Positions 45,543 through 54,451 are shown, counted from the stretch's first letter. The stretch: DNA of 64,000 nt from Malonomonas rubra DSM 5091 (GCF_900142125.1 NZ_FQZT01000004.1:62001-126000); one strand, 5' to 3'. Numbers and translations are program-made. The notes: generated by a model not told the origin, from the letters alone.

Positions 45543-47186
45543 TTAACAAACGTGCTGAATCTGCAGGCGATCGGCGACGGCGTGGTCGGTGGAGACCAGG
45601 GCGTCGGAACGGCCGACAGGGAGGGACGAGTTGCCGATCGGAGCCATCAGCTTCTTCAGCTCCTGATCCATCGCCAAGTAGTAGTTGACGATGTTCTGCG
45701 CCACCTTCTCCGGGTCGAGGCGGTGAGCCAGCTGTGGCTCCTGGGTGGTGATGCCCGCCGGGCAGAGGCCGGTGTTGCAGGCATTGCAGCGACCGAGGTC
45801 GTTGCCGATACAGCCAGCCATCTGCAGAATCAGCTTGCCGGTGAAGACTCCGTTGGCGCCCAGTGCGATCATCTTGAAGGCATCAGCAGCGAGGTCGCCG
45901 GTCTTGCCGAGGCCGCCTGCTGCCCAGAGCGGGATTTGGCCCTGGCGACCCTGAGTGACAGCGGCAAGGTAGCAGTCGCGCAGCTTGCTGACGATCGGGT
46001 GACCGGTGTGGTCGAGGGAGACCTCGTGGGCTGCGCCGGTGCCGCCGTCGATACCGTCGAGGAAGAAACCGCCGACGATGTTGTACGGGTCGCGCACCAG
46101 ATTGTTGAAGACCGAAACGCTGGTCGCCGATGCAGCGACCTTGATCGCAACCGGCACGCGGAACTTGAAGGCCGAGTTGAAGGAGAGGAACATCTTCTGT
46201 ACGCTCTCTTCGATCGAGTACAGGCCCTGGTGGTTTGGCGGCGAAAGCAGGTCGGCTTTAGGCACACCGCGGATCGCCTGGATGTGCTCGGCAACCTTCT
46301 GCGCCATCAGCAGACCACCGTCACCTGGCTTGGCGCCCTGGCCGATCTTGATCAGGATGCCGGCCGGGTCTTCGACCATGTGCGGCATGGCGTTGGCGAT
46401 CCGGTTCCAGCCGAAGTGGCCGGACGCGATCTGCAGGATCATGTATTTCAGGTACTTCGATTTCAACAGACGGACAGGAACGCCGCCCTCACCAGAGCAC
46501 ATGCGCACCGGCATGCCGCATTCCTCGTTGAGGTACGCCACCGCCATGGCAACCCCTTCCCACATCCGCCAGGAGAGCGCACCGATCGACATATCACCGA
46601 TGATGACCGGGTAAACCCAGTTGACCGGTGGGGTCAGCTCCTGGGTCACCAGCTGCTGATCGGCGTCCGGGGTAAAGGGCAGCTTCTTCGGTGGCAGAAT
46701 GCGGCCGAAGGGGGCCAGCAGGTCGAAGGTGTGGCGCTGGGCATCGAGGCTCGGGTCGGTCATCTGCGAGATGCGGCCGACGCGGATGGTATCGAGGGTC
46801 CGGGTGCTGCCTTCGAGGTTCTTGCGGCCACCGCGTTTGATCGAATCGCCGCCGAGGCAGCGGGTGATGATCGGGTGCCGGGTGTCCGGGTTGCGTTCCG
46901 GCTTGATGGCGTCATTCGGGCAGACCTTCTCGCACATGCCACAGCCGCGACAGTAGTCGCGAACCGACTTGGTCTGGCGGATAACCGGTACCGCCGAGAA
47001 GCGTGCCTTAGGCTCCGGGAAGTTGCCCTCGGAGAAGACCATGCGACGGCGCTCAACTTTCGGCACGATCGCCTTGAAGGAGCAGGTGGCGACGCAGGAG
47101 CCGCACATGGTGCAGCGGCTGGCGTCATACTTTATCTTCCACGGCAGATCGTTGGCCGTGACATCATTCAGTCTCATTGTTTCCAT
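45543..47186 (-). CDS. Glutamate synthase, FMN-binding synthase subunit with N-terminal ferredoxin
   Basis: A 547-aa protein, second gene of the operon. The N-terminal 100 residues hold two [4Fe-4S] motifs (CTMCGSCVATCSFKAI, CRGCGMCEKVCPNDAI). The rest is the FMN-binding (beta-alpha)8 synthase domain that makes glutamate from 2-oxoglutarate and ammonia: ILIKIGQGAKPGDGG, VAIKVAASAT, DGIDGGTGAAHEVS, and CIGNDLGRCNACNTGLCPAGI, the region of the [3Fe-4S] cluster. GGAGG lies seven bases before the ATG at 47186. The start overlaps the end of the glutaminase gene by 13 bases. Confidence 0.93.
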   Translation of the reverse strand: METMRLNDVTANDLPWKIKYDASRCTMCGSCVATCSFKAIVPKVERRRMVFSEGNFPEPKARFSAVPVIRQTKSVRDYCRGCGMCEKVCPNDAIKPERNPDTRHPIITRCLGGDSIKRGGRKNLEGSTRTLDTIRVGRISQMTDPSLDAQRHTFDLLAPFGRILPPKKLPFTPDADQQLVTQELTPPVNWVYPVIIGDMSIGALSWRMWEGVAMAVAYLNEECGMPVRMCSGEGGVPVRLLKSKYLKYMILQIASGHFGWNRIANAMPHMVEDPAGILIKIGQGAKPGDGGLLMAQKVAEHIQAIRGVPKADLLSPPNHQGLYSIEESVQKMFLSFNSAFKFRVPVAIKVAASATSVSVFNNLVRDPYNIVGGFFLDGIDGGTGAAHEVSLDHTGHPIVSKLRDCYLAAVTQGRQGQIPLWAAGGLGKTGDLAADAFKMIALGANGVFTGKLILQMAGCIGNDLGRCNACNTGLCPAGITTQEPQLAHRLDPEKVAQNIVNYYLAMDQELKKLMAPIGNSSLPVGRSDALVSTDHAVADRLQIQHVC

Positions 47187-48280
47187 CGTTGTACCTCCAG
47201 GTCATCGTTGATCACGACGACTTCGCGCTCGTTCGGGTAGATGTCGGCTTCCCAGTCGCGGTCAGGCAGGATTTCGTTGATGCCGCAGACCTCGGAGGAA
47301 ATGGCGACGGTTCTCTCGTCGCGACCAACAACCACCGGGCGCAGTTTCTTGGCGTCACAGCAGGTGAACATGGTGTTGTCCGGGAGCAGGCCGATAATGG
47401 TGTTGGGGCCGTTGATCTCGAGGTGCGCCAGCGACTGGCGGATGCCGAGCAGCTGCTTCTGATCTTCGCGCTGCTCGATATCCTCGAACGGCAGCGGGGT
47501 GCAGACATGCTTGTAGTAGTGCAGCGGCCAGCCGAGCTCACGGTGGACGTAGTGCAGGGTGTAGAGGAAGCACTGGGAATCGGACTCGAAGCCAATGTAG
47601 CCACGGTGCAGCCCCTGCTGGAATTCTTTATTCTTCAGGTAGAAGGTGTTCTCGCCGTTGGCCAGTGCGGTGTAGCCCTGCAGGTGGAAAGGGTGGGCGG
47701 CGTAGCGGACGATGTCGTAGTTGGTGTTCTGCCGGCACTGGGCGGTGATCACCTTGGCGGTGAAGCGGTCATCGGCATCCCAGAGGTTGAAATAGGTGCC
47801 GATATCGCGCGGGTCACCGATCTCTTTCAGGGTGATGACGTCGGGCCAGAAGGAGTAGGCGAAACCTTCTTCGTTCGGTTCCAACGCAGCACGCAGCTTC
47901 AGCCGGGTGTCGAGCAGCAGCTCTTCTTTCTCTTTCTGGCTGGCGCCCTTGTAGGCCTTCGGGTACTTGAATGTTTCGAAGACGTAGTTCGGCATGGCGT
48001 TGATGTCGAGGCCCGGCTCGTCATGGACTTCCGGGGTCCATTGCATGACGCGCAGAAAACCGGCTTCGTGCAGGATGTGTTCGGCAATCTTGATGCCGTC
48101 GTCGGTACATGCCATCGACAGGGTTGGCAGATGCTTGTACGGCTCGAAAATGCCGCCGAGGTTCTGCATGACCATGGCAAAGCCCGAATTGTCGTGGCCT
48201 TTTTGCTGTGATGACATCAACTGCAGGGCCATGCTCGGGTGAATATAGTCGAGGCTTTTTATCGCTCCAATACGACACAT
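47174..48280 (-). CDS. Glutamate synthase, glutamine amidotransferase subunit
   Basis: A 368-aa class II (Ntn) glutamine amidotransferase and first gene of the operon. The start at ATG 48280 (AAGGAG eight bases upstream) places Cys at position 2 (MCRIGAIKS), which becomes the N-terminal nucleophile after Met removal. The open frame upstream to 48496 would bury this Cys and is rejected. It releases ammonia from glutamine for the FMN subunit. The operon then supplies glutamate, the amino donor for the nearby ilvE product. A sigma-54 type promoter lies about 110 bases upstream, which fits control by nitrogen supply. Confidence 0.92.
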   Translation of the reverse strand: MCRIGAIKSLDYIHPSMALQLMSSQQKGHDNSGFAMVMQNLGGIFEPYKHLPTLSMACTDDGIKIAEHILHEAGFLRVMQWTPEVHDEPGLDINAMPNYVFETFKYPKAYKGASQKEKEELLLDTRLKLRAALEPNEEGFAYSFWPDVITLKEIGDPRDIGTYFNLWDADDRFTAKVITAQCRQNTNYDIVRYAAHPFHLQGYTALANGENTFYLKNKEFQQGLHRGYIGFESDSQCFLYTLHYVHRELGWPLHYYKHVCTPLPFEDIEQREDQKQLLGIRQSLAHLEINGPNTIIGLLPDNTMFTCCDAKKLRPVVVGRDERTVAISSEVCGINEILPDRDWEADIYPNEREVVVINDDLEVQRWKQ

Positions 48281-48392
48281 AAGTTTTGCTCCTTGGTGCT
48301 TAAGGTTGTGTCTGTTGTCATTAAGATTATTTCGCAGCTTTGTGAGGATAGCGTGAGTGTAAGGGCTGCAGAACTTAACTGGATCCGAATCA

Positions 48393-48408
48393 AGCAGGTT
48401 TTGTGCCA
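48393..48408 (-). promoter_or_regulatory. Sigma-54 type (-24/-12) promoter of the glutamate synthase operon
   Basis: Read on the minus strand the sequence is TGGCACAAAACCTGCT: TGGCAC at -24 and CTGC at -12, with GG and GC at the exact 10-base spacing. Transcription would start near 48382, about 100 bases before the first gene. Confidence 0.65.
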
Positions 48409-48560
48409 GTAATTTTGGTACTTGCTTAAGCTGTTGTAAGAGGTGAGTTTTTTTGTTGTTTTCTATTGGGGGGTGGTTTTTGAAAACTGTATACAAAATT
48501 CTGCGATCAGTGAAAACGCCGAATTGAGTATTTTTGTAGTCAGTGTATGTACATGATTTT

Positions 48561-48600
48561 TTTGTTTACTGCTCAGACCGCTGTCTGAGCAGTAAACAAA
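48561..48600. repeat. Perfect 18-bp inverted repeat (40 bases) after ilvE
   Basis: Two 18-base arms (48561-48578 and 48583-48600; core GTTTACTGCTCAGAC) pair without mismatch around a CGCT loop. It lies 16 bases after the ilvE stop. Neither strand has a T tract on its 3' side, so it is not a classical terminator, though it could act as one in part or block read-through into glt. Confidence 0.75.
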
Positions 48601-48615
48601 TTGAGTAAAACGACT

Positions 48616-49680
48616 TTAAAGGGTTGTGATCCAGTTGTGTGGATCGGGCTGACGGCCGTACTGGATAGCGGTCAGCTGATTGTACAGTTTCATCGTCAGT
48701 TCGCCCGGCTCACCATTGCCGAGTTGAACACACTCATCCTGATAGCAGAAGGAGCCGACTGGCGAGATGACGACGGCTGTACCGGTACCGAAGGCTTCTT
48801 TCAGGCGACCGTTCTGTGCGCCTTCCATGACCTCATCAACCGTCAGGGCGCGTTCTTCAATCTGGTAGCCCATCTCGCTCAGCAATTTGAGCGCCGAACG
48901 GCGGGTGATGCCGTCGAGCACGGTGCCTTTGAGCGGCGAGGTGACGATTTTATCGTCGTAGTGGAAGAGCATGTTCATGCTGCCGACTTCCTCGACGTAC
49001 TTCTTTTCTTTGGCGTCGAGCCAGAGCACTTGGTCGTAACCTTTGAGCGAAGCCTCGCGGGCGGCGTAGAGACTGGCAGCATAGTTGCCACCAGTTTTCG
49101 CTTCACCGGTTCCGCCTTCGGCGGCGCGGACGAAGTGATCGGAGATCCAGATCTTGACCGGCGCGATGCCGCCTTTGTAGTAGGCGCCGACCGGGCAGAG
49201 GATAACGTAGCAGAGGTACTGATCGGCCGGACGTACGCCGAGCATTGGCTCAGTGGCGATCATAGTCGGGCGGATGTAAAGGCTGGTCCCTTCCGCTTTC
49301 GGTACCCAGCGCTCTTCCATGCGGATCAGCTCGAGCATCGAATCGAGGAAGAATTTCTCATCGACTTCCGGCATGCACATGCGGCGGGCGCTCTGGTTGA
49401 AGCGAGCGACGTTGTCGGCTGGGCGGAAAAGAGCGATGCTACCGTCCTCGCGGCGGAACGCCTTCAGCCCTTCGAAAATCTCCTGCGAGTAGTGCAGCAC
49501 CATGGCGGCCGGATCGAGGGTGAAGGGTGCGTAGGGTTGAATACGTGCCGAATGCCAGCCCTTGGCGCGATCGAATTCCATGACGAACATCCGGTCGGTG
49601 AAGCTTTTGCCGAACGCCAGATTGTTCTCGTCCTCGATGGCTGGTTTGAGGTCGGACACGGGCAGAATTTCAAGGTTCAT
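48616..49680 (-). CDS. ilvE: Branched-chain amino acid aminotransferase
   Basis: A 354-aa class IV PLP-dependent aminotransferase of the BCAT group IIb type. It moves the amino group between glutamate and the 2-oxo acids of Leu, Ile and Val. Visible: YSQEIFEGLKAFRREDG, FRPADNVARFNQSARRMCMP, the PLP-lysine segment AKTGGNYAASLYA, and the cofactor phosphate region EVGSMNMLF and GTVLDGITRRSALKL. The start at ATG 49680 (MNLEILPV) follows GGAGGGAC; an open frame to 49731 is not supported. It lies upstream of the glt operon on the same strand but is separated by promoter and palindrome. Confidence 0.95.
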   Translation of the reverse strand: MNLEILPVSDLKPAIEDENNLAFGKSFTDRMFVMEFDRAKGWHSARIQPYAPFTLDPAAMVLHYSQEIFEGLKAFRREDGSIALFRPADNVARFNQSARRMCMPEVDEKFFLDSMLELIRMEERWVPKAEGTSLYIRPTMIATEPMLGVRPADQYLCYVILCPVGAYYKGGIAPVKIWISDHFVRAAEGGTGEAKTGGNYAASLYAAREASLKGYDQVLWLDAKEKKYVEEVGSMNMLFHYDDKIVTSPLKGTVLDGITRRSALKLLSEMGYQIEERALTVDEVMEGAQNGRLKEAFGTGTAVVISPVGSFCYQDECVQLGNGEPGELTMKLYNQLTAIQYGRQPDPHNWITTL

Positions 49681-49856
49681 TTCAGTCCCTCCTGCAGTGG
49701 CAGAGTAAAGATTGACAGTCTTGTTTATCACAAGGGCTAGGCAGCTGCAAGATTATCTCTCATGAGCAGGAAAAGATTGACTCGGCGCGCTTGCGGAAAC
49801 AGGCAAGTAACTTTAAGATTAATCAATATTTGTTTGAGCCAATTGGAGATGTCTGG

Positions 49857-51125
49857 ATGGAACAGCTGGAGCTGAAATACGGCAGCGCAAAGCAAAGTGC
49901 CGAGCTGCCTTTTAACGTACAAACCCTGGGGCCGAAAACTGTGGCCGCGCAGGACCCGCAAAAATTGATTCGCAGTGCTTTACAGAAACCGATCGGATCG
50001 CCAACCCTGGACCAAATTATCAAGCCGGGAGAGTCGGTTGTTATTGTCACCTCCGATATCACCCGCTACACCGGCAGTGAAATCTATCTGCCGATTCTGG
50101 TCGAGGAATTGAACCGGATCGGTGTAGCCGACGAGCAGATCAGTATTCTGATTGCTCTTGGCATCCACCGCGAACAGACGGAAGAAGAACATAAAAAAAT
50201 ACTCGGTCCACTTTACGGCCGGATAGCCGTGTTTGATCACGATTGTGACGACCCGGAGCAGCTGGTCAACCTGGGGCGAACTGACAGTGGTTTTGATGTT
50301 GCGCTGAACAAGCGGGCGATCGAGGCAGATCGGCTGATCGTGACCGGAACGATCGGCTTTCATTATTTTGCCGGTTTCGGTGGTGGTCGCAAAGGGCTGG
50401 TCCCGGGGGTCGCCAGTCGCGAGACCTGTATGGCGAGCCACTTTGCCGTTTTCAACCCGCCGGAGATCGGCGGCAAACATCCGCAGGCAGTGACCGGTGT
50501 GCTCAATGGCAACCCGGTGCATCAGGCGCTGCTGCAGGCGGCCCGCTTTGCCGAGCCAGATTTCCTGCTCAACACGGTGCTGTCGCCACAGAAAGAGCTG
50601 CTGGCGGTTTACTGCGGCGACCTGGAGCAGGCGCACCTGCAGGGCTGCGAGCTGGTCCGGGATCTGTTTTCGGTTCCATTGGAGCAGGCCGCCGACCTGG
50701 CGATCATCTCCTGCGGCGGTGAGCCCAAGGATATCAACTTTATCCAGTCGCAGAAGGCGCTTGATTACGGTTGCCGAGCAGTGAAAGAAGGCGGTTCCAT
50801 TATCCTGCTCGCGTCCTGTCGCGATGGTTTCGGCCATCCGACCTTCTTCGACTGGTTCAGGTATCAGGACCTGGATGAGTTTGAGACTGCGCTGCGTGCC
50901 GATTACCAGATCAACGGCCAGACCGCTCACGCCACTCTGCATAAGGCGCGGCGTTTCCGGGTGCTGCTGGTCAGCGAGTTCAGCGACGAAGAGACGGCGA
51001 AAATGGGGATGCAGAAGGTGGCCGATCTGCAGGCGGCGATCGACTTGGTCAAGGCCGATCTGCCGGAGGAACCGAACGTCGTGGTCATTCCGGACGGGGG
51101 TACGGTGCTGCCGATGGTTGAATAA
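49857..51125 (+). CDS. Nickel-dependent lactate racemase family protein (LarA-like)
   Basis: A 422-aa member of the LarA (DUF2088) family. LarA interconverts L- and D-lactate with a nickel-pincer cofactor; relatives racemise or epimerise other 2-hydroxyacids. Expected residues can be seen: the substrate-side His in ALGIHREQT, the Ni-side His in GFHYFAGFGGG, the cofactor-bearing Lys in GGGRKGLVPG, and the His in CMASHF. Cofactor makers larB, larC and larE are not in this window. ATG 49857 has TTGGAG nine bases upstream; an earlier start at 49791 is not favoured. Three genes on lies a GlcD/GlcF pair that could oxidise D-lactate. Confidence 0.8.
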   Translation: MEQLELKYGSAKQSAELPFNVQTLGPKTVAAQDPQKLIRSALQKPIGSPTLDQIIKPGESVVIVTSDITRYTGSEIYLPILVEELNRIGVADEQISILIALGIHREQTEEEHKKILGPLYGRIAVFDHDCDDPEQLVNLGRTDSGFDVALNKRAIEADRLIVTGTIGFHYFAGFGGGRKGLVPGVASRETCMASHFAVFNPPEIGGKHPQAVTGVLNGNPVHQALLQAARFAEPDFLLNTVLSPQKELLAVYCGDLEQAHLQGCELVRDLFSVPLEQAADLAIISCGGEPKDINFIQSQKALDYGCRAVKEGGSIILLASCRDGFGHPTFFDWFRYQDLDEFETALRADYQINGQTAHATLHKARRFRVLLVSEFSDEETAKMGMQKVADLQAAIDLVKADLPEEPNVVVIPDGGTVLPMVE

Positions 51126-51222
51126 CCTTCTCCCTTGGGGAGAAGGTGCCCGTAGGGCGGATGAGGGGGCCTTGGCCATACAGCTTCCCCTCACCCCAGC
51201 CCTCTCCCCTGGGGAGAGGGAG
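51126..51222. repeat. Paired palindromic repeat (REP/BIME-like)
   Basis: Two hairpins, CCTTCTCCC-TTG-GGGAGAAGG (51126-51146) and CCCTCTCCC-CTG-GGGAGAGGG (51200-51220), stand in inverted order around a spacer. The flanks GCGGATGAGGGG and CCCCTCACCCC are reverse complements of each other in their core. The first hairpin begins directly after the larA-like stop. This type of CTCTCCC...GGGAGAG repeat is dispersed between genes in many proteobacteria. It may also act as a terminator or mRNA 3' stabiliser. Confidence 0.7.
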
Positions 51223-51269
51223 CAGTTGATAGCAATCAAACCGTTCTAGTTTTTTTAGAGGTAAATGCC

Positions 51270-52826
51270 ATGCCGACAAAAGAAGAAGTGCTGCAGCAGG
51301 TGATCGATAGCGGGTCGCTGCCGACCCTGTCGACGGTGGCCTCGAAGCTGATCAATATCACCGGCAAAGAGGAAACCACGATTTACGACATCACCAAGCT
51401 GATTGCCCAAGATGTTTCGCTGTCGACGAAAATCCTCAAGGTGGTCAATTCCTCTTTCTACAATTTCCCCAACGAGGTCGGTACCATTCAGCAGGCGGTG
51501 GCGATTCTCGGCACCAACGCGGTGCGCAGCCTGGTGCTTTCGTTCTCGTTTCTGAATATGGAACGGCCGCAGCACGGCAAGGGCTTCAATTACGAACGTT
51601 TCTGGGAGGAGTCGCTGGCGGCGGCGGTGGCGTCAAAGCTGATCATGAGCAAAGTTTCCGACGGCGATCCGGAGGAGGTGTTCACCGTCAGTCTGCTGCA
51701 GAACCTTGGTAAGCTGATTCTCGCCTGTGCTTTCCGTGAAACCTACGATCAATTGCTGGAGGAAGCAGCCGGCAGTGAAAGCAAGCTGCTGGAACTGGAA
51801 GATGAAAAGCTGGGAGCGAACCACGCTTACATTGGTGCCGAAGCCGCTAAGCAGTGGCAGTTTCCCGAATCACTGACTGCGCCGATCGTCTATCATCATG
51901 ATCCTGACAGCTATCGTGGCAGCGATCCGGAGTTGAAAACGTCGATTCGCGTTGTGCACCTGGCAGCGCTGCTGGCGAACATCATGTATTCCGGCAAACC
52001 GATCGATTACCATGCTCCTTTTCGCGAGCGGGCACAGAAAATGTTCAAGCTTGATGCGCCATCGATCGACGATATTCTGGCGAAAGCGAACGTCGAGGTC
52101 GCCCAGGCGGCCGATTATTTCGGCCTGAAAATCGGCGGGACCGCTTCAATTCCCGAACTGCTGCAGGAGGCGAATATCGAGCTGAGTCTGCTGAACATGA
52201 GTTATGAGCAGATGAACCGGGAGCTGGTGCAGGCGAAGATGCAGCTGGAAAAGCTGACCGCAGAGCTGGAAGAGAAAAACACCTACCTGGAAGGGATCGC
52301 CAACCTCGATGGCTTGACCGAAATTTACAATCACCGCTTCTTCCAGGAATTTCTCGACAAGGAGATCAGCAGGTCGGTTCGCCGGGAAACTGAGCTCAGC
52401 CTGGTCTTGGCAGATATCGACAACTTCAAGAAGTTCAACGATTTTCATGGCCACCAGGCCGGCGACTACGTGCTCAAGGAGTTTGCCGCGCTTTGTGGCA
52501 GCCTGATTCGAGAGTATGATCTGCTGGCGCGCTACGGCGGCGAGGAGTTTGTTTTTGTTCTGCCGGAAACCGACCCGGATGATGCCATGATCGTCGCGGA
52601 GAAGATCCGCTCGGCGATCGAGGAGCATACTTTCACTTATGGCGAGGATGAGTATCATGTCACCAGCAGTTTCGGTGTCGCCAGTTTCATTCATGGTGGC
52701 AAGCTACGCATGAAAAAATCGGACCTGATCGAACAGGCCGACAAGGCGCTTTACAGTGCGAAAAAGAAAGGGCGCAACCGGGTTGAGCTTTTCGTGGAAA
52801 AAAGCGGCTGGTTCGGCAGAAAGTAG
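51270..52826 (+). CDS. HDOD-GGDEF protein (diguanylate cyclase)
   Basis: A 518-aa cytoplasmic protein. The N-terminal HDOD domain (about 10-265) has LPTLSTVASKLINITGKEE, TKILKVVNSSFYNFP, SLLQNLGKLILACA (where the HD pair of true HD domains is degenerate) and IVYHHDPDSY. A coiled coil (about 295-345) leads to a GGDEF domain with an intact RYGGEEF (near residue 422) and an REYD inhibitory site five residues before. It should make c-di-GMP in response to a signal from HDOD. The gene has AGAGG before its ATG and sits between the lactate racemase-like gene and the glcD-like gene. Confidence 0.9.
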   Translation: MPTKEEVLQQVIDSGSLPTLSTVASKLINITGKEETTIYDITKLIAQDVSLSTKILKVVNSSFYNFPNEVGTIQQAVAILGTNAVRSLVLSFSFLNMERPQHGKGFNYERFWEESLAAAVASKLIMSKVSDGDPEEVFTVSLLQNLGKLILACAFRETYDQLLEEAAGSESKLLELEDEKLGANHAYIGAEAAKQWQFPESLTAPIVYHHDPDSYRGSDPELKTSIRVVHLAALLANIMYSGKPIDYHAPFRERAQKMFKLDAPSIDDILAKANVEVAQAADYFGLKIGGTASIPELLQEANIELSLLNMSYEQMNRELVQAKMQLEKLTAELEEKNTYLEGIANLDGLTEIYNHRFFQEFLDKEISRSVRRETELSLVLADIDNFKKFNDFHGHQAGDYVLKEFAALCGSLIREYDLLARYGGEEFVFVLPETDPDDAMIVAEKIRSAIEEHTFTYGEDEYHVTSSFGVASFIHGGKLRMKKSDLIEQADKALYSAKKKGRNRVELFVEKSGWFGRK

Positions 52827-52942
52827 ACTTATCAGGTCATTTATATGATAATGGCTCGGCAGCCATTGGAATTTGCGGGCACGGGGGCGCCATTTTATGG
52901 TACTCTTCGTGCCTTCTAAATTTTTGCCAGAGGATACAGGTT

Positions 52943-54328
52943 ATGTTGAACACCGAATTTATCGCAAAGTTACAGCAGGTCGTCGGCGCTGAAAATGTTT
53001 CGACCAATCAGGCCGACCTGATCTGCTACTCCTACGATGCCACGCAGAAGCAGTTTCTGCCCGACGTGGTGGTGCACCCGAGCTCAGTGGAAGAAATTTC
53101 CGCCATCATGAAGCTGGCGAATGAAACCGGTATCCCGGTTTTCCCACGCGGTGCCGGGAGCGGTTTTACCGGCGGTAGCCTGCCGGTCGGTGGTGGTATC
53201 GTGCTGGTGACAACCCGCCTGGATAAAATCCTCGAAATCGATGAAGAGAACCTGGTTGCCACTGTCGAGCCGGGACTTGTCACTGAAGATTTCCAGAAAG
53301 CGGTCGAAAAGGTCGGCCTGTTTTATCCCCCCGACCCGGCTTCGCTGAAATTTTCCACTCTGGGCGGCAACGTCGCCGAGTGTGCTGGTGGACCGCGTTG
53401 CGTTAAATACGGTGTGACCAAAGATTATATTCTCGGACTGGAGATTGTCACCCCGACCGGTGATATCATCAAGACCGGTGGCCCGACCATGAAGGGTGTC
53501 GTCGGCTACGACCTGACCAAGCTGATCTGTGGCTCTGAGGGAACGCTGGCGATCATCACCAAGATCATCGTCAAGCTGCTGCCGAAGCCGGAAGCGAAGA
53601 AGACCATGCTCGTGATGTTCGATTCTATTGACGGCGCGGCACAGGCGGTTTCCGATATCATCCGCAACAAAATTATCCCGACCACGCTGGAATTTATGGA
53701 TGGTCGGACCGTCGACTGCGTCCGCCAGGCGACCGATCTGGAAGTGCCGGATACGGCCAATGCTGTGTTGATTATCGAGGTTGACGGCGACAAGGAATTC
53801 CTCGACAAGCAGGCTAGTCGCATTGCCGAGATCACCAAGCCGCTGGGTGTGGTTGAAACCCGCATCGCTGAAACGCCGGAAGAGTCGGAAGCGCTCTGGC
53901 AGATCCGCCGTTCGGTTTCGGCATCGCTGCGCAAAGTCAACCCGGACAAGTTTAACGAGGACATCTGTGTCCCTCGCTCCAAGGTGCCGGAGATGATCCG
54001 CAAGATCGACAAGATCGCCGATAAATACCAGATTCCCATCGTCAACTTCGGTCATGCCGGAGACGGTAACATTCACGTCAACGTGATGATCGACAGTAAA
54101 GTCGAAGGTGAACAGGAAAAAGCCGATCAGGCCATCGAAGAAGTTTTCAAGGGAGCGTTGGAGCTGGGTGGCACCATGAGCGGTGAGCACGGTGTCGGTA
54201 TCATGAAGGCCCCATATATTCCGTTGGAATTGAAGGACGTCGCAGTTGATTACATGAAGACGATTAAAAAGGCACTCGACCCGAAGAATATTCTCAATCC
54301 GGGCAAGATTTTCCCAAGTGATGTTTAG
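52943..54328 (+). CDS. FAD-linked oxidase, GlcD / D-lactate dehydrogenase type
   Basis: A 461-aa flavoprotein with an N-terminal FAD-binding (PCMH-type) domain (VVHPSSVEEISAIMKLANETGIPVFPRGAGSGFTGGSLP, GGNVAECAGGPRCVKYGVTKDYILG) and a C-terminal FAD-oxidase domain (FGHAGDGNIHVNV, SGEHGVGIMKAPY). Members oxidise glycolate, D-lactate or other D-2-hydroxyacids. Downstream is a GlcF-like iron-sulfur protein; the two would form one oxidase complex passing electrons to the quinone pool. Nearness to a LarA-like protein points to lactate, but this is inference. Confidence 0.88.
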   Translation: MLNTEFIAKLQQVVGAENVSTNQADLICYSYDATQKQFLPDVVVHPSSVEEISAIMKLANETGIPVFPRGAGSGFTGGSLPVGGGIVLVTTRLDKILEIDEENLVATVEPGLVTEDFQKAVEKVGLFYPPDPASLKFSTLGGNVAECAGGPRCVKYGVTKDYILGLEIVTPTGDIIKTGGPTMKGVVGYDLTKLICGSEGTLAIITKIIVKLLPKPEAKKTMLVMFDSIDGAAQAVSDIIRNKIIPTTLEFMDGRTVDCVRQATDLEVPDTANAVLIIEVDGDKEFLDKQASRIAEITKPLGVVETRIAETPEESEALWQIRRSVSASLRKVNPDKFNEDICVPRSKVPEMIRKIDKIADKYQIPIVNFGHAGDGNIHVNVMIDSKVEGEQEKADQAIEEVFKGALELGGTMSGEHGVGIMKAPYIPLELKDVAVDYMKTIKKALDPKNILNPGKIFPSDV

Positions 54329-54338
54329 AACCTTATAG

Positions 54339-54437
54339 CCACCAAGGCACCAAGATCACCAAGGAAGTCAAAGTCTTTTTTGTTTCTAAAAAACTAAAAG
54401 TCTTCAGGTTTTCTTGGTGCGCTTGGTGTCTTGGTGG
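54339..54437. repeat. Long imperfect inverted repeat with CACCAAG units
   Basis: The left arm (54339-54364, CCACCAAGGCACCAAG...) and right arm (54412-54437, reverse complement CCACCAAGACACCAAG...) are imperfect inverted copies of about 26 bases, each built of three CACCAAG-like units. The 47-base AT-rich middle also has partial symmetry (AAAGTCTT... / AAAAGTCTT). It fills the gap between the glcD-like and glcF-like genes and could form a large hairpin in their shared mRNA. Confidence 0.7.
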
Positions 54438-54451
54438 TAGAGATTTTAGTT

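Larger units (their letters stand above)
48281..48615. other. Intergenic region upstream of the glutamate synthase operon
   Basis: About 335 bases between ilvE and the glt operon, both on the minus strand. It holds a sigma-54 type promoter (48393-48408), a leader of about 100 bases for glt, an AT-rich stretch where activators could bind, and a perfect 40-base palindrome (48561-48600) just after ilvE. No gene is seen. Confidence 0.6.

Noticed and set aside
45201-47240. 679-codon open frame antisense to two glutamate synthase genes
   Set aside because: The opposite strand encodes clear glt domains over the whole span. The antisense frame reflects codon bias and has no ribosome binding site or recognisable domain.
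48281-48496. 72-codon N-terminal extension of the glutaminase gene
   Set aside because: It would place the nucleophile Cys inside the chain and overlaps the sigma-54 type promoter; the ATG at 48280 has a proper ribosome binding site.
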